A DNA stretch of 64,000 nt, from NCBI RefSeq assembly GCF_035607535.1, contig NZ_JAYDZX010000010.1, forward strand, positions 100,066 to 164,065. The letters run 5' to 3'. Origin of the DNA: Salinimicrobium sp035607535 (lineage in GTDB: Bacteria > Bacteroidota > Bacteroidia > Flavobacteriales > Flavobacteriaceae). The notes beneath the pieces are model-generated. The model was not told the DNA's origin. It did no database searches and worked only from the letters and a program-made list of their open reading frames with translations. The position numbers and the translations under genes were made by a program. Shown piece by piece: positions 1 to 8,608 of this stretch (the stretch's first letter is position 1; each line of letters starts with the position of its first letter).

Positions 1-2
1 AC

Positions 3-77
3 TTTATCTTTCATATTAAAGAGGTTTCCAACACCAGGATTGAGCTTGTAGAGGTCATTGTGAATCCTCAGGATTAA
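3..77 (+). CDS. C-terminal end of a CorC/HlyC-like (CNNM-type) protein, partial
   Basis: An open frame enters from the left edge and stops at a TAA ending at 77. Its 24 visible residues, including KEVSNTRIELVEVIV, resemble the last strand of a CorC_HlyC domain, the C-terminal module of CNNM/hemolysin-type membrane proteins with CBS domains. The gene lies about 100 bp upstream of the PpiD-like gene on the same strand. Only the tail is visible, so the family call rests on a short stretch and is tentative. Confidence 0.5.
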   Translation, partial: FIFHIKEVSNTRIELVEVIVNPQD

Positions 78-176
78 TTTCCATCATTTCCCTACATTTT
101 GAAGATTTATAGTTTTTTTAATAAAGCTAAAAACGTTATTTTCGCCCCCTATATTTTAGAATTAACAACTTAGATA

Positions 177-2297
177 ATGGCAGTATTAAATTCAATAAGG
201 CAACGTTCGGTCTTCCTGATCGTGATCATTGCTTTGGCACTTTTCTCTTTCGTTTTGGCCGATGTAATTAGGAACGGAGGGATGGTTTCCCAAAAATCAC
301 AAAATACAATTGCTACCATCAATGGCGAAGATATCGAGAGAGAGCAGTTTGCCAGGCAGGTAGAAGCTTTTCAGCGCAATATGGGGCCAAATGCGTCTAC
401 TGCTCAAGCAGTGAACCGGGTTTGGGAAATGAACGTAAGACAGGCATTGCTCAAGGAGCAGTTTGAAGAGCTTGGGATACGGGTTGAAGAAGCGCAGGTG
501 AAGGAAATGATTAGAAAGGAACTTGGTGGTAACCCAGATTTCACTAACGAAGCCGGAGTGTTTGATGAAGCAAGACTTAGGGAATATGTTGCGACTTTAA
601 AATCCACTTCCCCACAAGCTTATCAGCAGTGGCTTGACTACGAAACAAGTCTTGCTGAAGCAGCCAGAGAGCAAATATATCTTAATCTCGTTAGAGCAGG
701 GGTAGGGGCTACACTTTTAGAAGGAGAGCAGGCTTACAAGTTTGCTAATGAAAGCGTAGATATGGAGTTTGTACAGATCCCTTACACTTCTGTAGATGAT
801 GCTGAGGTTGAAGTGTCAAAATCTGAGATAAGAAATTATGTAAAAGCGCATCCAGGTAAGTTCAAAACTGAAGCTACCAGAGATATCCAATATGTTCTTT
901 ACGAAGAATCGGCATCTCCCGAGGATGAAGCTGAAGTTAAAACCGAGCTACTCGGTCTTCTAAACGACAGAGTGGAATTCAACGCCGCTACAAATACAAA
1001 TGATACGGTAGAAGGTTTTGCAACTACCCGTGAGTGGGAAAATCTTGTAAATGAAAGATCGGACGACAAATTTCAGGACAGATTTGTTTTCAAGAACCAG
1101 TTACCGGCTGAACATGCCGATTCTCTTTTTAACCTGAATGAAGGGGAAGTTTATGGTCCATTCAAGTTCAACGGTTCATGGAGAATTTCAAGAGTAGTTG
1201 AAACTGCTCAAATTCCCGATTCGGCAAAGGCAAGGCATATTCTTGTGGCATGGCAGGGTTCTCCGGTAGGAGGGCAGGTTACCAGGAGTAAGCAAGAGGC
1301 ACAGCAGTTAGCCGATAGTCTTGCTACAGTGGTAAGAAACAACAACGATAAATTTGCCGAAATGGCTTCACAATTTTCAGCTGATGCTTCCAACAAGGAG
1401 GATGCGGGCGAGTTAGGATGGTTCACACCTGGAGCAATGGTTCCTGCATTTAACGATTTTGTCTTTACCAACAATGAAGGTACTATCGGTGTAGTTGAAA
1501 CGCAATTCGGATATCACGTAATACATATCCAGGAGCAAACTGAGAGAGAAAGAGCAGTTAAACTTGCTACTATTTCGCGGGCTATTGAACCTTCAGAAAA
1601 GACTTCCAATGAACTTTTTGCTGAAGTTACAAGGTTTGAACTGGCAGCAAAAGATGCTAACTTCAGCGATCTCGCTAAAGAAGGAGGAAAAGAAGTAAGA
1701 CCTGTAAAAGAGATCCAGCAACTGGAAGAGAATATTCCCGGAATCGGAGCTCAGAGAAGAATTGTTCAATGGGCATTTGAAGAAGACGTCGAGGTTGGGG
1801 ACATTAGAAGATTTGAAGTGCCTTCAGGTTATGTGGTGGCTCAGGTTACGGCAGTAAATGAAGCAGGTCTTAAATCTGCAGAAGCCGCTTCTGCAACGGT
1901 AATTCCTATTCTTCAGAAACAAAAGAAAGCTGAAATTATTAAAGGGCGTATCAATGGCAGCACACTCGAAGCTATTGCTCAAAACCAGAATGTGCAGGTG
2001 AATACTGCAAATGCTGTCAACCGTAACAGCCCAACCCTTCCGGGCGTGGGTAGCGAGCCAAAAGTAGTAGGTTATGCCTTTGGTCTCGAAACGGGAAAAG
2101 TAAGCAGTCCTGTTGCAGGTGAAAAAGGTGTATTTGTGATCAAAGTGCTTCAAAAGAACGATGCACCTCAAATGGAATCTTACAGACCATATGCGGCAAG
2201 AGAAGCTACTGCGCGTAGAACAACTGTAAATACCGAAGTCTTTGAAGCTCTTGAAGAAGCTGCAGAGATCGAAGACAATCGCGCAAGGTTCTACTAG
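177..2297 (+). CDS. ppiD: SurA/PpiD-type periplasmic peptidylprolyl isomerase
   Basis: A 706-residue membrane-anchored foldase. One N-terminal transmembrane helix (about residues 12-30) is followed by a SurA_N-like helical chaperone region containing NGEDIEREQFARQ, and by a parvulin-type PPIC domain at about residues 348-455 (AKARHILVAW, then GELGWFTPGAMVPAF and FGYHVIHI). The remaining C-terminal part is a long helical region. The layout (anchor, chaperone, one parvulin domain, tail) matches PpiD-like proteins that assist folding of outer membrane and exported proteins. The ATG at 177 puts the anchor directly at the N-terminus. A possible -7 box lies in the AT-rich stretch at 139-146 but matches TAnnTTTG poorly. 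The gene converges on the GHMP kinase gene and shares a terminator with it. Confidence 0.88.
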   Translation: MAVLNSIRQRSVFLIVIIALALFSFVLADVIRNGGMVSQKSQNTIATINGEDIEREQFARQVEAFQRNMGPNASTAQAVNRVWEMNVRQALLKEQFEELGIRVEEAQVKEMIRKELGGNPDFTNEAGVFDEARLREYVATLKSTSPQAYQQWLDYETSLAEAAREQIYLNLVRAGVGATLLEGEQAYKFANESVDMEFVQIPYTSVDDAEVEVSKSEIRNYVKAHPGKFKTEATRDIQYVLYEESASPEDEAEVKTELLGLLNDRVEFNAATNTNDTVEGFATTREWENLVNERSDDKFQDRFVFKNQLPAEHADSLFNLNEGEVYGPFKFNGSWRISRVVETAQIPDSAKARHILVAWQGSPVGGQVTRSKQEAQQLADSLATVVRNNNDKFAEMASQFSADASNKEDAGELGWFTPGAMVPAFNDFVFTNNEGTIGVVETQFGYHVIHIQEQTERERAVKLATISRAIEPSEKTSNELFAEVTRFELAAKDANFSDLAKEGGKEVRPVKEIQQLEENIPGIGAQRRIVQWAFEEDVEVGDIRRFEVPSGYVVAQVTAVNEAGLKSAEAASATVIPILQKQKKAEIIKGRINGSTLEAIAQNQNVQVNTANAVNRNSPTLPGVGSEPKVVGYAFGLETGKVSSPVAGEKGVFVIKVLQKNDAPQMESYRPYAAREATARRTTVNTEVFEALEEAAEIEDNRARFY

Positions 2298-2313
2298 AAG
2301 AAAAATTTAAATC

Positions 2314-2354
2314 AAAAAAAATGCCCTCAAAAATCTTTTGAGGGCATTTTTTTT
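2314..2354. terminator. Bidirectional intrinsic terminator between convergent genes
   Basis: A perfect 12-bp stem (2321-2332 with 2336-2347, built on ATGCCCTCAAAA) has a 3-base loop and is flanked by seven A on the left and a run of T on the right. It can therefore end transcripts of the PpiD-like gene on the plus strand and of the mevalonate genes on the minus strand. Confidence 0.9.
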
Positions 2355-2368
2355 GAAATAGATTTCAA

Positions 2369-3292
2369 TCAATTCAAGATCATTTCATCATATGGCAGAA
2401 TGGTTTCGTAACCTTTTTTCCTGAAGTAATCCATTTCTTGAGAGGCGCCGGTAGCCAGGATGAAATCTCCACCCCAGCCGCCAAGGCTTTTAACTGCCCC
2501 GGGATAATCCCGAAAGAGACGGGATTTGACTTTTTGAGCTCCGAGAAGCTTTGAAATGAGATTTTCATGTACTTCAACAAGAAGTTCGAATTCCATAAGG
2601 TCGGTGCAGGTGATAAAACTATGAGTTAGTGCAGAGATCTTTTCTATTGTAGTTTTTAGAGAGGCTTTGTCCTGCTTGCGATAATGTTCAATAGCTTTCC
2701 TGCTATCCTGTTTTCGGTTAAGGTGAATAAAGAAGAGGCGATCTTTAAAAGGAGGATCAAAAGAGGTTCTTAAAATGCTATTTTCGGAACCCTGTTTTTC
2801 AAAGGTTACAGGTGTGCCATACATTCCAACCGCCACGTCGTAACCACTGCCTCCAAAAGTGCTTTCAAGCAACTTGTAAGGATCGACCTGTAGCCACTTT
2901 GCCAGGTTGGCAATAAGCGTGGAGGAGGTTCCAAGCCCCCAGTTTCTGGGGAAATCAACTTCTGAAATCACTTCATACCCACTGCCCCTCTTTAATGCGT
3001 CTGAATTCAACACTGTTGCCGAATGGAGTGCCAAAAACAGCATTTTTGACACCTCATTATTTTCCTTTTCTGTGGGGAATTTATGGCTGATTACATCGGC
3101 GATAGGGAACTCATCTTCAAACCAAAGTTTTCCTTTTCCCTCAAAACTTTTCCACTTTATGACCGGCTTTTCAATCTCCTTTACTTCCAGACTCTGGCCA
3201 AATCGCGTCGGTAGGGCGAGAGCTGTTGCTCCATCCAGGACCACATATTCTCCGCTGATCAATAACTTGCCATAACTATGAAACTTCTGCAT
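2369..3292 (-). CDS. GHMP kinase of the flavobacterial GYDIA type (mevalonate-pathway-linked)
   Basis: A 307-residue small-molecule kinase of the GHMP fold. The N-terminus GKLLISGEYVVLDGATALA is the typical first strand of mevalonate/phosphomevalonate kinases. A glycine-rich ATP loop NWGLGTSSTLIANLAKW follows at mid-protein, then GGSGYDVAVG, the motif that names the GYDIA family, and the C-terminal glycine motif GGWGGDF. The start ATG overlaps the stop codon of the upstream HMG-CoA reductase by one base (TAATG), which implies translational coupling and a shared pathway. Mevalonate or phosphomevalonate is the likely substrate, but which step it catalyses cannot be settled from sequence. Confidence 0.85.
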   Translation of the reverse strand: MQKFHSYGKLLISGEYVVLDGATALALPTRFGQSLEVKEIEKPVIKWKSFEGKGKLWFEDEFPIADVISHKFPTEKENNEVSKMLFLALHSATVLNSDALKRGSGYEVISEVDFPRNWGLGTSSTLIANLAKWLQVDPYKLLESTFGGSGYDVAVGMYGTPVTFEKQGSENSILRTSFDPPFKDRLFFIHLNRKQDSRKAIEHYRKQDKASLKTTIEKISALTHSFITCTDLMEFELLVEVHENLISKLLGAQKVKSRLFRDYPGAVKSLGGWGGDFILATGASQEMDYFRKKGYETILPYDEMILN

Positions 3293-4605
3293 TAGTTCCT
3301 CAGTTTTTCGAGTTGTTCTTCCACGGCGCTATGAGAGACGTTGTGCGTCTTGAAATGTTTCACCAAAACCTCTTTTTCGGCGGGGGTAGCTTCAAGTTGA
3401 TTCAAAATATTCATGAGGTGCATCTTCATATGTCCTTGCTGAATTCCTGTGGTAATAAGAGATTTTACAGCAGCAAAATTTTGAGCCAGTCCGGTAACAG
3501 CCACGATCTTCATTAGATCTTCGGCTGAAGGTTTTTGAAGGATCTCCAAAGCTATCTTTGAAAGCGGATGCAACCCGGTTAATCCTCCTACTGTTCCCAG
3601 GGCCAAAGGTATTTCCATCCAAAACCTGAACATTCCATTCCGCACATCGGCGTGAGAAAGACTGGTGTATTTTCCTTCTTTTGAAGCGTAAGCATGAATC
3701 CCTGCTTCCACTGCTCTAAAGTCGTTTCCCGTAGCCAGAACAACGGCATCAATGCCATTCATGATCCCTTTATTGTGCGTCACGGCGCGATAGGGTTCCG
3801 TTTTAGCTATTTTTAGAGCACGCACAAATTTTGAAGCGAAGTCTTCACCGGTCATACCGTGATCTTCCAGTTGATCGACAGGACAGGAAACTTCAGCTCG
3901 TACTATACAGTCAGGCACATAGTTAGAGAGAATACTCATCACGATCTCAATATCTTTTTCTGAAGCATCAAAAGCTTTATAGGCTTTAGCTTCGGCTTGA
4001 AAAGTTTCAGCAAAGCGTTCCAGGCAGGAGTTGATAAAGTTCGCACCCATAGAATCCCTGGTTTCAAAAGTGCAGTGCAGTTGATAATAGCCGCTCAATA
4101 GCTCAGTTTTATCCCTTAGCTCAATATTTACCACTCCGCCGCCTCTTTTTTCCATATTCCTGGTTAGTGGAGCAACGGCTTCCAGGAGCTTTGGTTTTGT
4201 GATATTGAAGAACTCCTGAAGTTTATGATCCTTTCCTGTATAGATGAAATGGACCTGCCCTATTTTTTGAGTACCCAGGACTTCAGCTTTAAATCCGCCA
4301 CGCTTGCCCCAGAATTTTGCGGCTTTACTGGCTGCTGCAATGACCGAACTCTCTTCTATTGCCATTGGTATGGCGTATAGGCGATCGTTTATGAGGAAGT
4401 TAGGGGCCAGCCCAAAAGGGAGGTAATAATTGGATAGCGTGTTTTCGGTAAATTCCTCGTGAAGTTTTTGGAGACTCGAATCGGGATTCCAGTACTGCCT
4501 CAATATCTTTTTTGCTTCTTTATTTCCGGCGAGGTAGGTCTTGCTAAGCCATTCAATTTTTTCCTCTTTTGAAAGCCTGGAAAAGCCGGTAATTGGGTCA
4601 ACCAT
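3292..4605 (-). CDS. mvaA: Hydroxymethylglutaryl-CoA reductase, class II
   Basis: A 437-residue soluble enzyme interconverting HMG-CoA and mevalonate, the committed step of the mevalonate route to isoprenoids. Diagnostic motifs are ENTLSNYYLPFGLAPNFL (substrate loop), DSMGANFIN (the family's DAMGxN nucleotide-binding motif), HNKGIMNGIDAVVLATGND and GTVGGLTGLHPL. There is no membrane anchor, as expected for bacterial class II enzymes. The family is often called degradative, but in flavobacteria, which use the mevalonate pathway, it is thought to act in synthesis (family knowledge). It is the first gene of a two-gene unit with the GHMP kinase and has its own promoter-like sequence just upstream. 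Confidence 0.93.
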   Translation of the reverse strand: MVDPITGFSRLSKEEKIEWLSKTYLAGNKEAKKILRQYWNPDSSLQKLHEEFTENTLSNYYLPFGLAPNFLINDRLYAIPMAIEESSVIAAASKAAKFWGKRGGFKAEVLGTQKIGQVHFIYTGKDHKLQEFFNITKPKLLEAVAPLTRNMEKRGGGVVNIELRDKTELLSGYYQLHCTFETRDSMGANFINSCLERFAETFQAEAKAYKAFDASEKDIEIVMSILSNYVPDCIVRAEVSCPVDQLEDHGMTGEDFASKFVRALKIAKTEPYRAVTHNKGIMNGIDAVVLATGNDFRAVEAGIHAYASKEGKYTSLSHADVRNGMFRFWMEIPLALGTVGGLTGLHPLSKIALEILQKPSAEDLMKIVAVTGLAQNFAAVKSLITTGIQQGHMKMHLMNILNQLEATPAEKEVLVKHFKTHNVSHSAVEEQLEKLRN

Positions 4606-4624
4606 TGTATAGAATTTGAAGGGC

Positions 4625-4656
4625 TAAAGATACAACTACTGAAGAAAATGAGGCAA
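4625..4656 (-). promoter_or_regulatory. Putative promoter of the mvaA-GHMP kinase unit
   Basis: On the minus strand TATCTTTA (complement of 4625-4632) matches the Bacteroidetes -7 element TAnnTTTG at all but one base. A TTG (complement of 4654-4656) lies 21 bp upstream, as expected for the -33 element. The start codon is about 20 bp downstream. Confidence 0.5.
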
Positions 4657-4811
4657 GGAAGAGGAATTTGAAAGGAGAGTTGAGAAATTTTCTACAGGAT
4701 GAGACTTTTGGACTACTTTTCTTTAACATCTCATTATGATTTAACAGCAGAAAACCTGTTTTTTACCTGAATTTTTATTAAACTTGGCATGCTAAATTTT
4801 TAAACTTAAAT

Positions 4812-7013
4812 ATGAAGTTGACCACCGGGCTTTTAGCCTTATTTCTTTCAGCTGCTTCGGTACTCACCGCACAAAAGAAAGAGATCACACTTGAAGATAT
4901 ATGGGGAGGTACTTTTCGCCAGGAAAGAATGGAATCCCTTCAGTCACTCAACAACGGAAAAGAATACGTAGTCCTTAATTTTGACCGCAACAGCGGTACT
5001 TCGAGCATAGAGGCCTTCTCTTATAAAACAGGGGAAAAGACCCGCACGATCTTAAATAGTGGGGACATTCAGGATATCAGGTACTTTTCTGACTACGAAT
5101 TTAGTGACAATGAGGAGAAATTAATACTGGCTACAGAGATCGAGCCTATTTACCGCCACTCTACCCGCGGAATTTTCTACGTGTATGATCTTAACAGCAA
5201 AGAACTCACGAAAATTTCAGAAGAGAAGATAAAGGAGCCTACGCTTTCTCCTAACGGCAAGAAGGTCGCCTATGTTTACGAGAATAACATATATGTGAAG
5301 GACCTGGCTACCGGAAAAGTTACGCAGGTAACTACAGACGGGGAATGGAATAAAATTATCAATGGAGTAGCCGATTGGGTTTACGAGGAGGAATTTTCCT
5401 TTGTGCGGGCTTTCCAGTGGAATAAAACCGGAGATAAAATTGCTTTTTTGAAGTTCGATGAAACTGAAGTTCCGGAATTTTCAATGGATGTTTATGGACA
5501 GGATCTTTATCCCTCCAAATCCACTTTTAAGTACCCAAAGGCCGGGGAAAAGAATTCTGAAATGAGTCTGCACATTTACGACCTCCAAAAGAATCAAATA
5601 TCTGATGTTGAACTGGGCGATTATGAGGATTTTTACATTCCCAGGATCAAGTGGACCAATGATGCCAATGTACTTAGCGCACAGGTTCTAAATCGCCACC
5701 AGAATGTTCTCGACCTTATCTTCGTTGATGCTGAAAACAATCAGGCGAAAATTGTGCTAACAGAAACCGATGAGGCTTATGTGGATGTGACCGATAATTT
5801 GACCTTTTTGGATGATAACAGCTTCATCTGGACAAGTGAAAAGGACGGCTGGAATCATATTTACCTTTACGACAAGACAGGAAAGCTAAAGAATCAAGTG
5901 ACCAGGGGGAACTGGGAAGTTACCAACTATTACGGCCTTGATCCAAAGACAAAGACAATTTTCTATCAGAGTACCGAGAACGGAAGCATCAATCGGGATG
6001 TATTCTCTGTTAAAACAACCGGAAAGAACAAGAAACAACTTACAGAGAAGGTAGGACAGAATAGTGCAGATTTTAGTGCAGATTACACCTACTTTATCAA
6101 TAGTTACAACAGCGCAACTACACCTTACGAGTTCACTCTGCACCTTGCAAAGAATGGAAAGCTGGTAAGAGAGATCGTCAATAATGAAGAGCTTTTAAAG
6201 AAAATGGCCGAATATCAGATCGTGCCAAAGGAATTCTCCACCCTTGAAGTGAACGGCGAAGAATTGAATATGTGGATGATGAAACCGCCACAGTTTGATG
6301 AGAACAAAAAATATCCGCTTTTTGTTGCCCAATATTCAGGACCTGGTTCCCAGGAAGTCGGTAATCGCTTCAACAGCACCAATGACTACTGGTATCAAAT
6401 GCTGGCCGGCAAAGGTTATATCGTAGTGGGAATCGATCCCCGCGGGACAGGATATAAAGGTGCGGCTTTTAAGAAGATCACCCAAAAAGAGCTTGGGAAA
6501 TACGAAGTTGAAGACATTATCGAAGCAGCCAGGATCCTTGGCACTAGAAATTATATTGACGAAGAGAATATGGGAATTTGGGGCTGGAGCTATGGGGGCT
6601 TTATGTCTTCAAACGCCATTCTTAAGGGAAATGATGTTTACAAGATGGCCATCGCAGTGGCACCTGTGACCAGCTGGAGATTCTATGACACAATTTATAC
6701 TGAGAGGTATATGACAACTCCGCAGGAGAATCCATCAGGGTATGATGAGAACTCTCCCATAAATCATGTGGAAAAATTAAAAGGAGATTATTTGCTTATT
6801 CATGGAAGTGGAGACGACAACGTGCACGTTCAGAATACCATGAGAATGATAGAGGCTCTTGTGCAGGCGAATAAACAGTTTGACTGGGCGATCTATCCCG
6901 ACAGGAATCATGGTATCTATGGCGGTAATACCCGTTTGCATTTGTACACGCTCATGACAAATTTTATTGAAGAAAATTTAAAAGTTAACCCTAATATTAA
7001 ATCATCCCTATAA
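4812..7013 (+). CDS. S9 family dipeptidyl peptidase IV-like serine peptidase
   Basis: A 733-residue exported peptidase with an N-terminal signal peptide (hydrophobic residues 3-19, ending near LTAQ). Residues of about 50-490 form the beta-propeller (DPPIV_N), including the DWVYEEEF segment typical of the family. The C-terminal alpha/beta hydrolase carries the catalytic triad: Ser593 in GWSYGG, Asp668 in GSGDDNVH and His700 in DRNHGI. It probably cleaves dipeptides, often Xaa-Pro, from peptides in the periplasm. The stop codon TAA overlaps the ATG of the next gene, a POT peptide transporter, so peptide trimming and uptake are likely made together. Confidence 0.92.
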   Translation: MKLTTGLLALFLSAASVLTAQKKEITLEDIWGGTFRQERMESLQSLNNGKEYVVLNFDRNSGTSSIEAFSYKTGEKTRTILNSGDIQDIRYFSDYEFSDNEEKLILATEIEPIYRHSTRGIFYVYDLNSKELTKISEEKIKEPTLSPNGKKVAYVYENNIYVKDLATGKVTQVTTDGEWNKIINGVADWVYEEEFSFVRAFQWNKTGDKIAFLKFDETEVPEFSMDVYGQDLYPSKSTFKYPKAGEKNSEMSLHIYDLQKNQISDVELGDYEDFYIPRIKWTNDANVLSAQVLNRHQNVLDLIFVDAENNQAKIVLTETDEAYVDVTDNLTFLDDNSFIWTSEKDGWNHIYLYDKTGKLKNQVTRGNWEVTNYYGLDPKTKTIFYQSTENGSINRDVFSVKTTGKNKKQLTEKVGQNSADFSADYTYFINSYNSATTPYEFTLHLAKNGKLVREIVNNEELLKKMAEYQIVPKEFSTLEVNGEELNMWMMKPPQFDENKKYPLFVAQYSGPGSQEVGNRFNSTNDYWYQMLAGKGYIVVGIDPRGTGYKGAAFKKITQKELGKYEVEDIIEAARILGTRNYIDEENMGIWGWSYGGFMSSNAILKGNDVYKMAIAVAPVTSWRFYDTIYTERYMTTPQENPSGYDENSPINHVEKLKGDYLLIHGSGDDNVHVQNTMRMIEALVQANKQFDWAIYPDRNHGIYGGNTRLHLYTLMTNFIEENLKVNPNIKSSL

Positions 7014-8608
7014 TGGCACAGGTAACAACATCACCGCAGGATCGTGAATTATTCGGTCACCCGGTAGGTCTTTATGTTTTATTTTTTACTGAAATGTGGG
7101 AGCGTTTTTCCTACTATGGAATGCGCGCCATTCTGGTACTTTATCTTGTAAGTGCAACACAGGGCGGTAATGCCGGACTAGGCTGGACAAATGCCGAAGC
7201 TTTAGCTCTCTACGGCTGGTACACGATGTTGGTTTATGTCGCTTCCATTCCTGGAGGAATTATAGCCGATAAGCTTCTGGGTCAGAAAAAAGCTGTTCTC
7301 TGGGGTGGTATCATACTGGTCGCCGGACACGGCATCCTGGCAGTAGAGGAAATGTGGGCTTTTTACACCGGTCTTGGATTAATCATTGCCGGAGTTGGAA
7401 TGCTAAAGCCAAACATCTCTACCATGGTGGGAGGCCTTTATAAAGAAGGTGACATTCGCCGTGATAAAGGATTTACAATTTTTTACATTGGGATCAACCT
7501 TGGAGCTTTCCTTTCGAGTTTAATTGTAGGATACGTAGGAGAAAATATTGGATGGCACTGGGGCTTCGGTCTTGCAGGAATTGCCATGGCATTTGGCCTT
7601 CTGGTTTACCTGTGGGGTCAAAAATATCTTAGAGAAGTAGGAAATCTTCTTTCAAAAGCTGAAAGAGATACAGGAGCATCTTTTGGAGGAATGTTCAAAG
7701 GGTTGTTTAAGTCTCCATTGCAATTAGCTATCTCTGGTCTGCTTATGGCTTTTTCCATCTATTGGTTGCTAGTAGAAGATGTAGCTTATGGATTTTTGTT
7801 CGTATTCCTCACGCTGGTCACTGCTATGATGCTCATGGTATATAAGGATCTAACCACCCAGGTCATGAAGGATCGTTACGTGGTTATGTTACTTTCCTTT
7901 ATTCTTGTCATCGTGTTCTGGGGAGCGTTTGAACAAGCGGGAGGATTGATGAACATCTATGCTCTTGAAAAAACCGACCGGTCTTTACCATTTAGTCTGC
8001 CGTTGATCGGTAGCGAAGTCCCTGCTTCATGGTTCCAGTCGTTAAATGCCCTGTTCATTATTATTTTTGGTGTTATTGTGGCGAATTTCTGGGCTAAGCG
8101 CAAGCTTAAGAGCAAGGAAGCCTCTTCAATCTTTAAGATGGCAATTGGGGTAATTATCATGGGATTAGGCTTTGTCTTTATGGTCTTCGCTTCAATGGAA
8201 TTCCAGAATGACGGAGCTTCAGCTATGTACTGGCTGGTGCTTGCATATCTTTTCCACACTATTGGGGAATTGAGTTCCTCACCGGTAGCCCTTTCATTCA
8301 TTACAAAGCTGGCGCCTGTAAAATATGCTTCTTTAATGATGGGTGTCTATTTTGCAGCGACAGGACTTGGAAATAAAGTAGCCGGAATTGTGGGAGAATT
8401 TTCTTCGGAAGCAGGAGATGGTACCATCTTCCTTGGGATCACCATTTTCACTGTGGCTTTCGCAGTACTCGTTTTACTCATGCTTAAACCATTGAAACGT
8501 CTTACTCACGGAGTTGAAGATGAAGAAAGAGAACTTCCTCAACAGGAAAAATGGGAGCTTGGGGATGAAGACCTGGTAGAAAAAGAAGAAAATAAAAGAA
8601 GAAAATAA
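7013..8608 (+). CDS. POT/PTR family peptide MFS transporter (first of two)
   Basis: A 531-residue proton-coupled oligopeptide transporter with about 12-14 membrane helices. The POT signature FTEMWERFSYYGMRAIL (ExxERFxYYG motif in helix 1) is followed by GGIIADKLLG and FYIGINLGAFLSSL (PTR2 motif). The C-terminal 35 residues are charged and cytoplasmic. It starts within the stop codon of the dipeptidyl peptidase gene and ends within the start codon of a second POT gene, so all three are translationally coupled. Di- and tripeptides released by the peptidase are the obvious substrates (inference). Confidence 0.93.
   Translation: MAQVTTSPQDRELFGHPVGLYVLFFTEMWERFSYYGMRAILVLYLVSATQGGNAGLGWTNAEALALYGWYTMLVYVASIPGGIIADKLLGQKKAVLWGGIILVAGHGILAVEEMWAFYTGLGLIIAGVGMLKPNISTMVGGLYKEGDIRRDKGFTIFYIGINLGAFLSSLIVGYVGENIGWHWGFGLAGIAMAFGLLVYLWGQKYLREVGNLLSKAERDTGASFGGMFKGLFKSPLQLAISGLLMAFSIYWLLVEDVAYGFLFVFLTLVTAMMLMVYKDLTTQVMKDRYVVMLLSFILVIVFWGAFEQAGGLMNIYALEKTDRSLPFSLPLIGSEVPASWFQSLNALFIIIFGVIVANFWAKRKLKSKEASSIFKMAIGVIIMGLGFVFMVFASMEFQNDGASAMYWLVLAYLFHTIGELSSSPVALSFITKLAPVKYASLMMGVYFAATGLGNKVAGIVGEFSSEAGDGTIFLGITIFTVAFAVLVLLMLKPLKRLTHGVEDEERELPQQEKWELGDEDLVEKEENKRRK

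Noticed and set aside
3030..3055. Sequence similar to the CAAAAATG palindrome inside the GHMP kinase gene
   Set aside because: The arms are imperfect and the stretch encodes a normal part of the protein, so it may be chance. A similar partial match at 33889-33906 in the TolC-family gene was also set aside.
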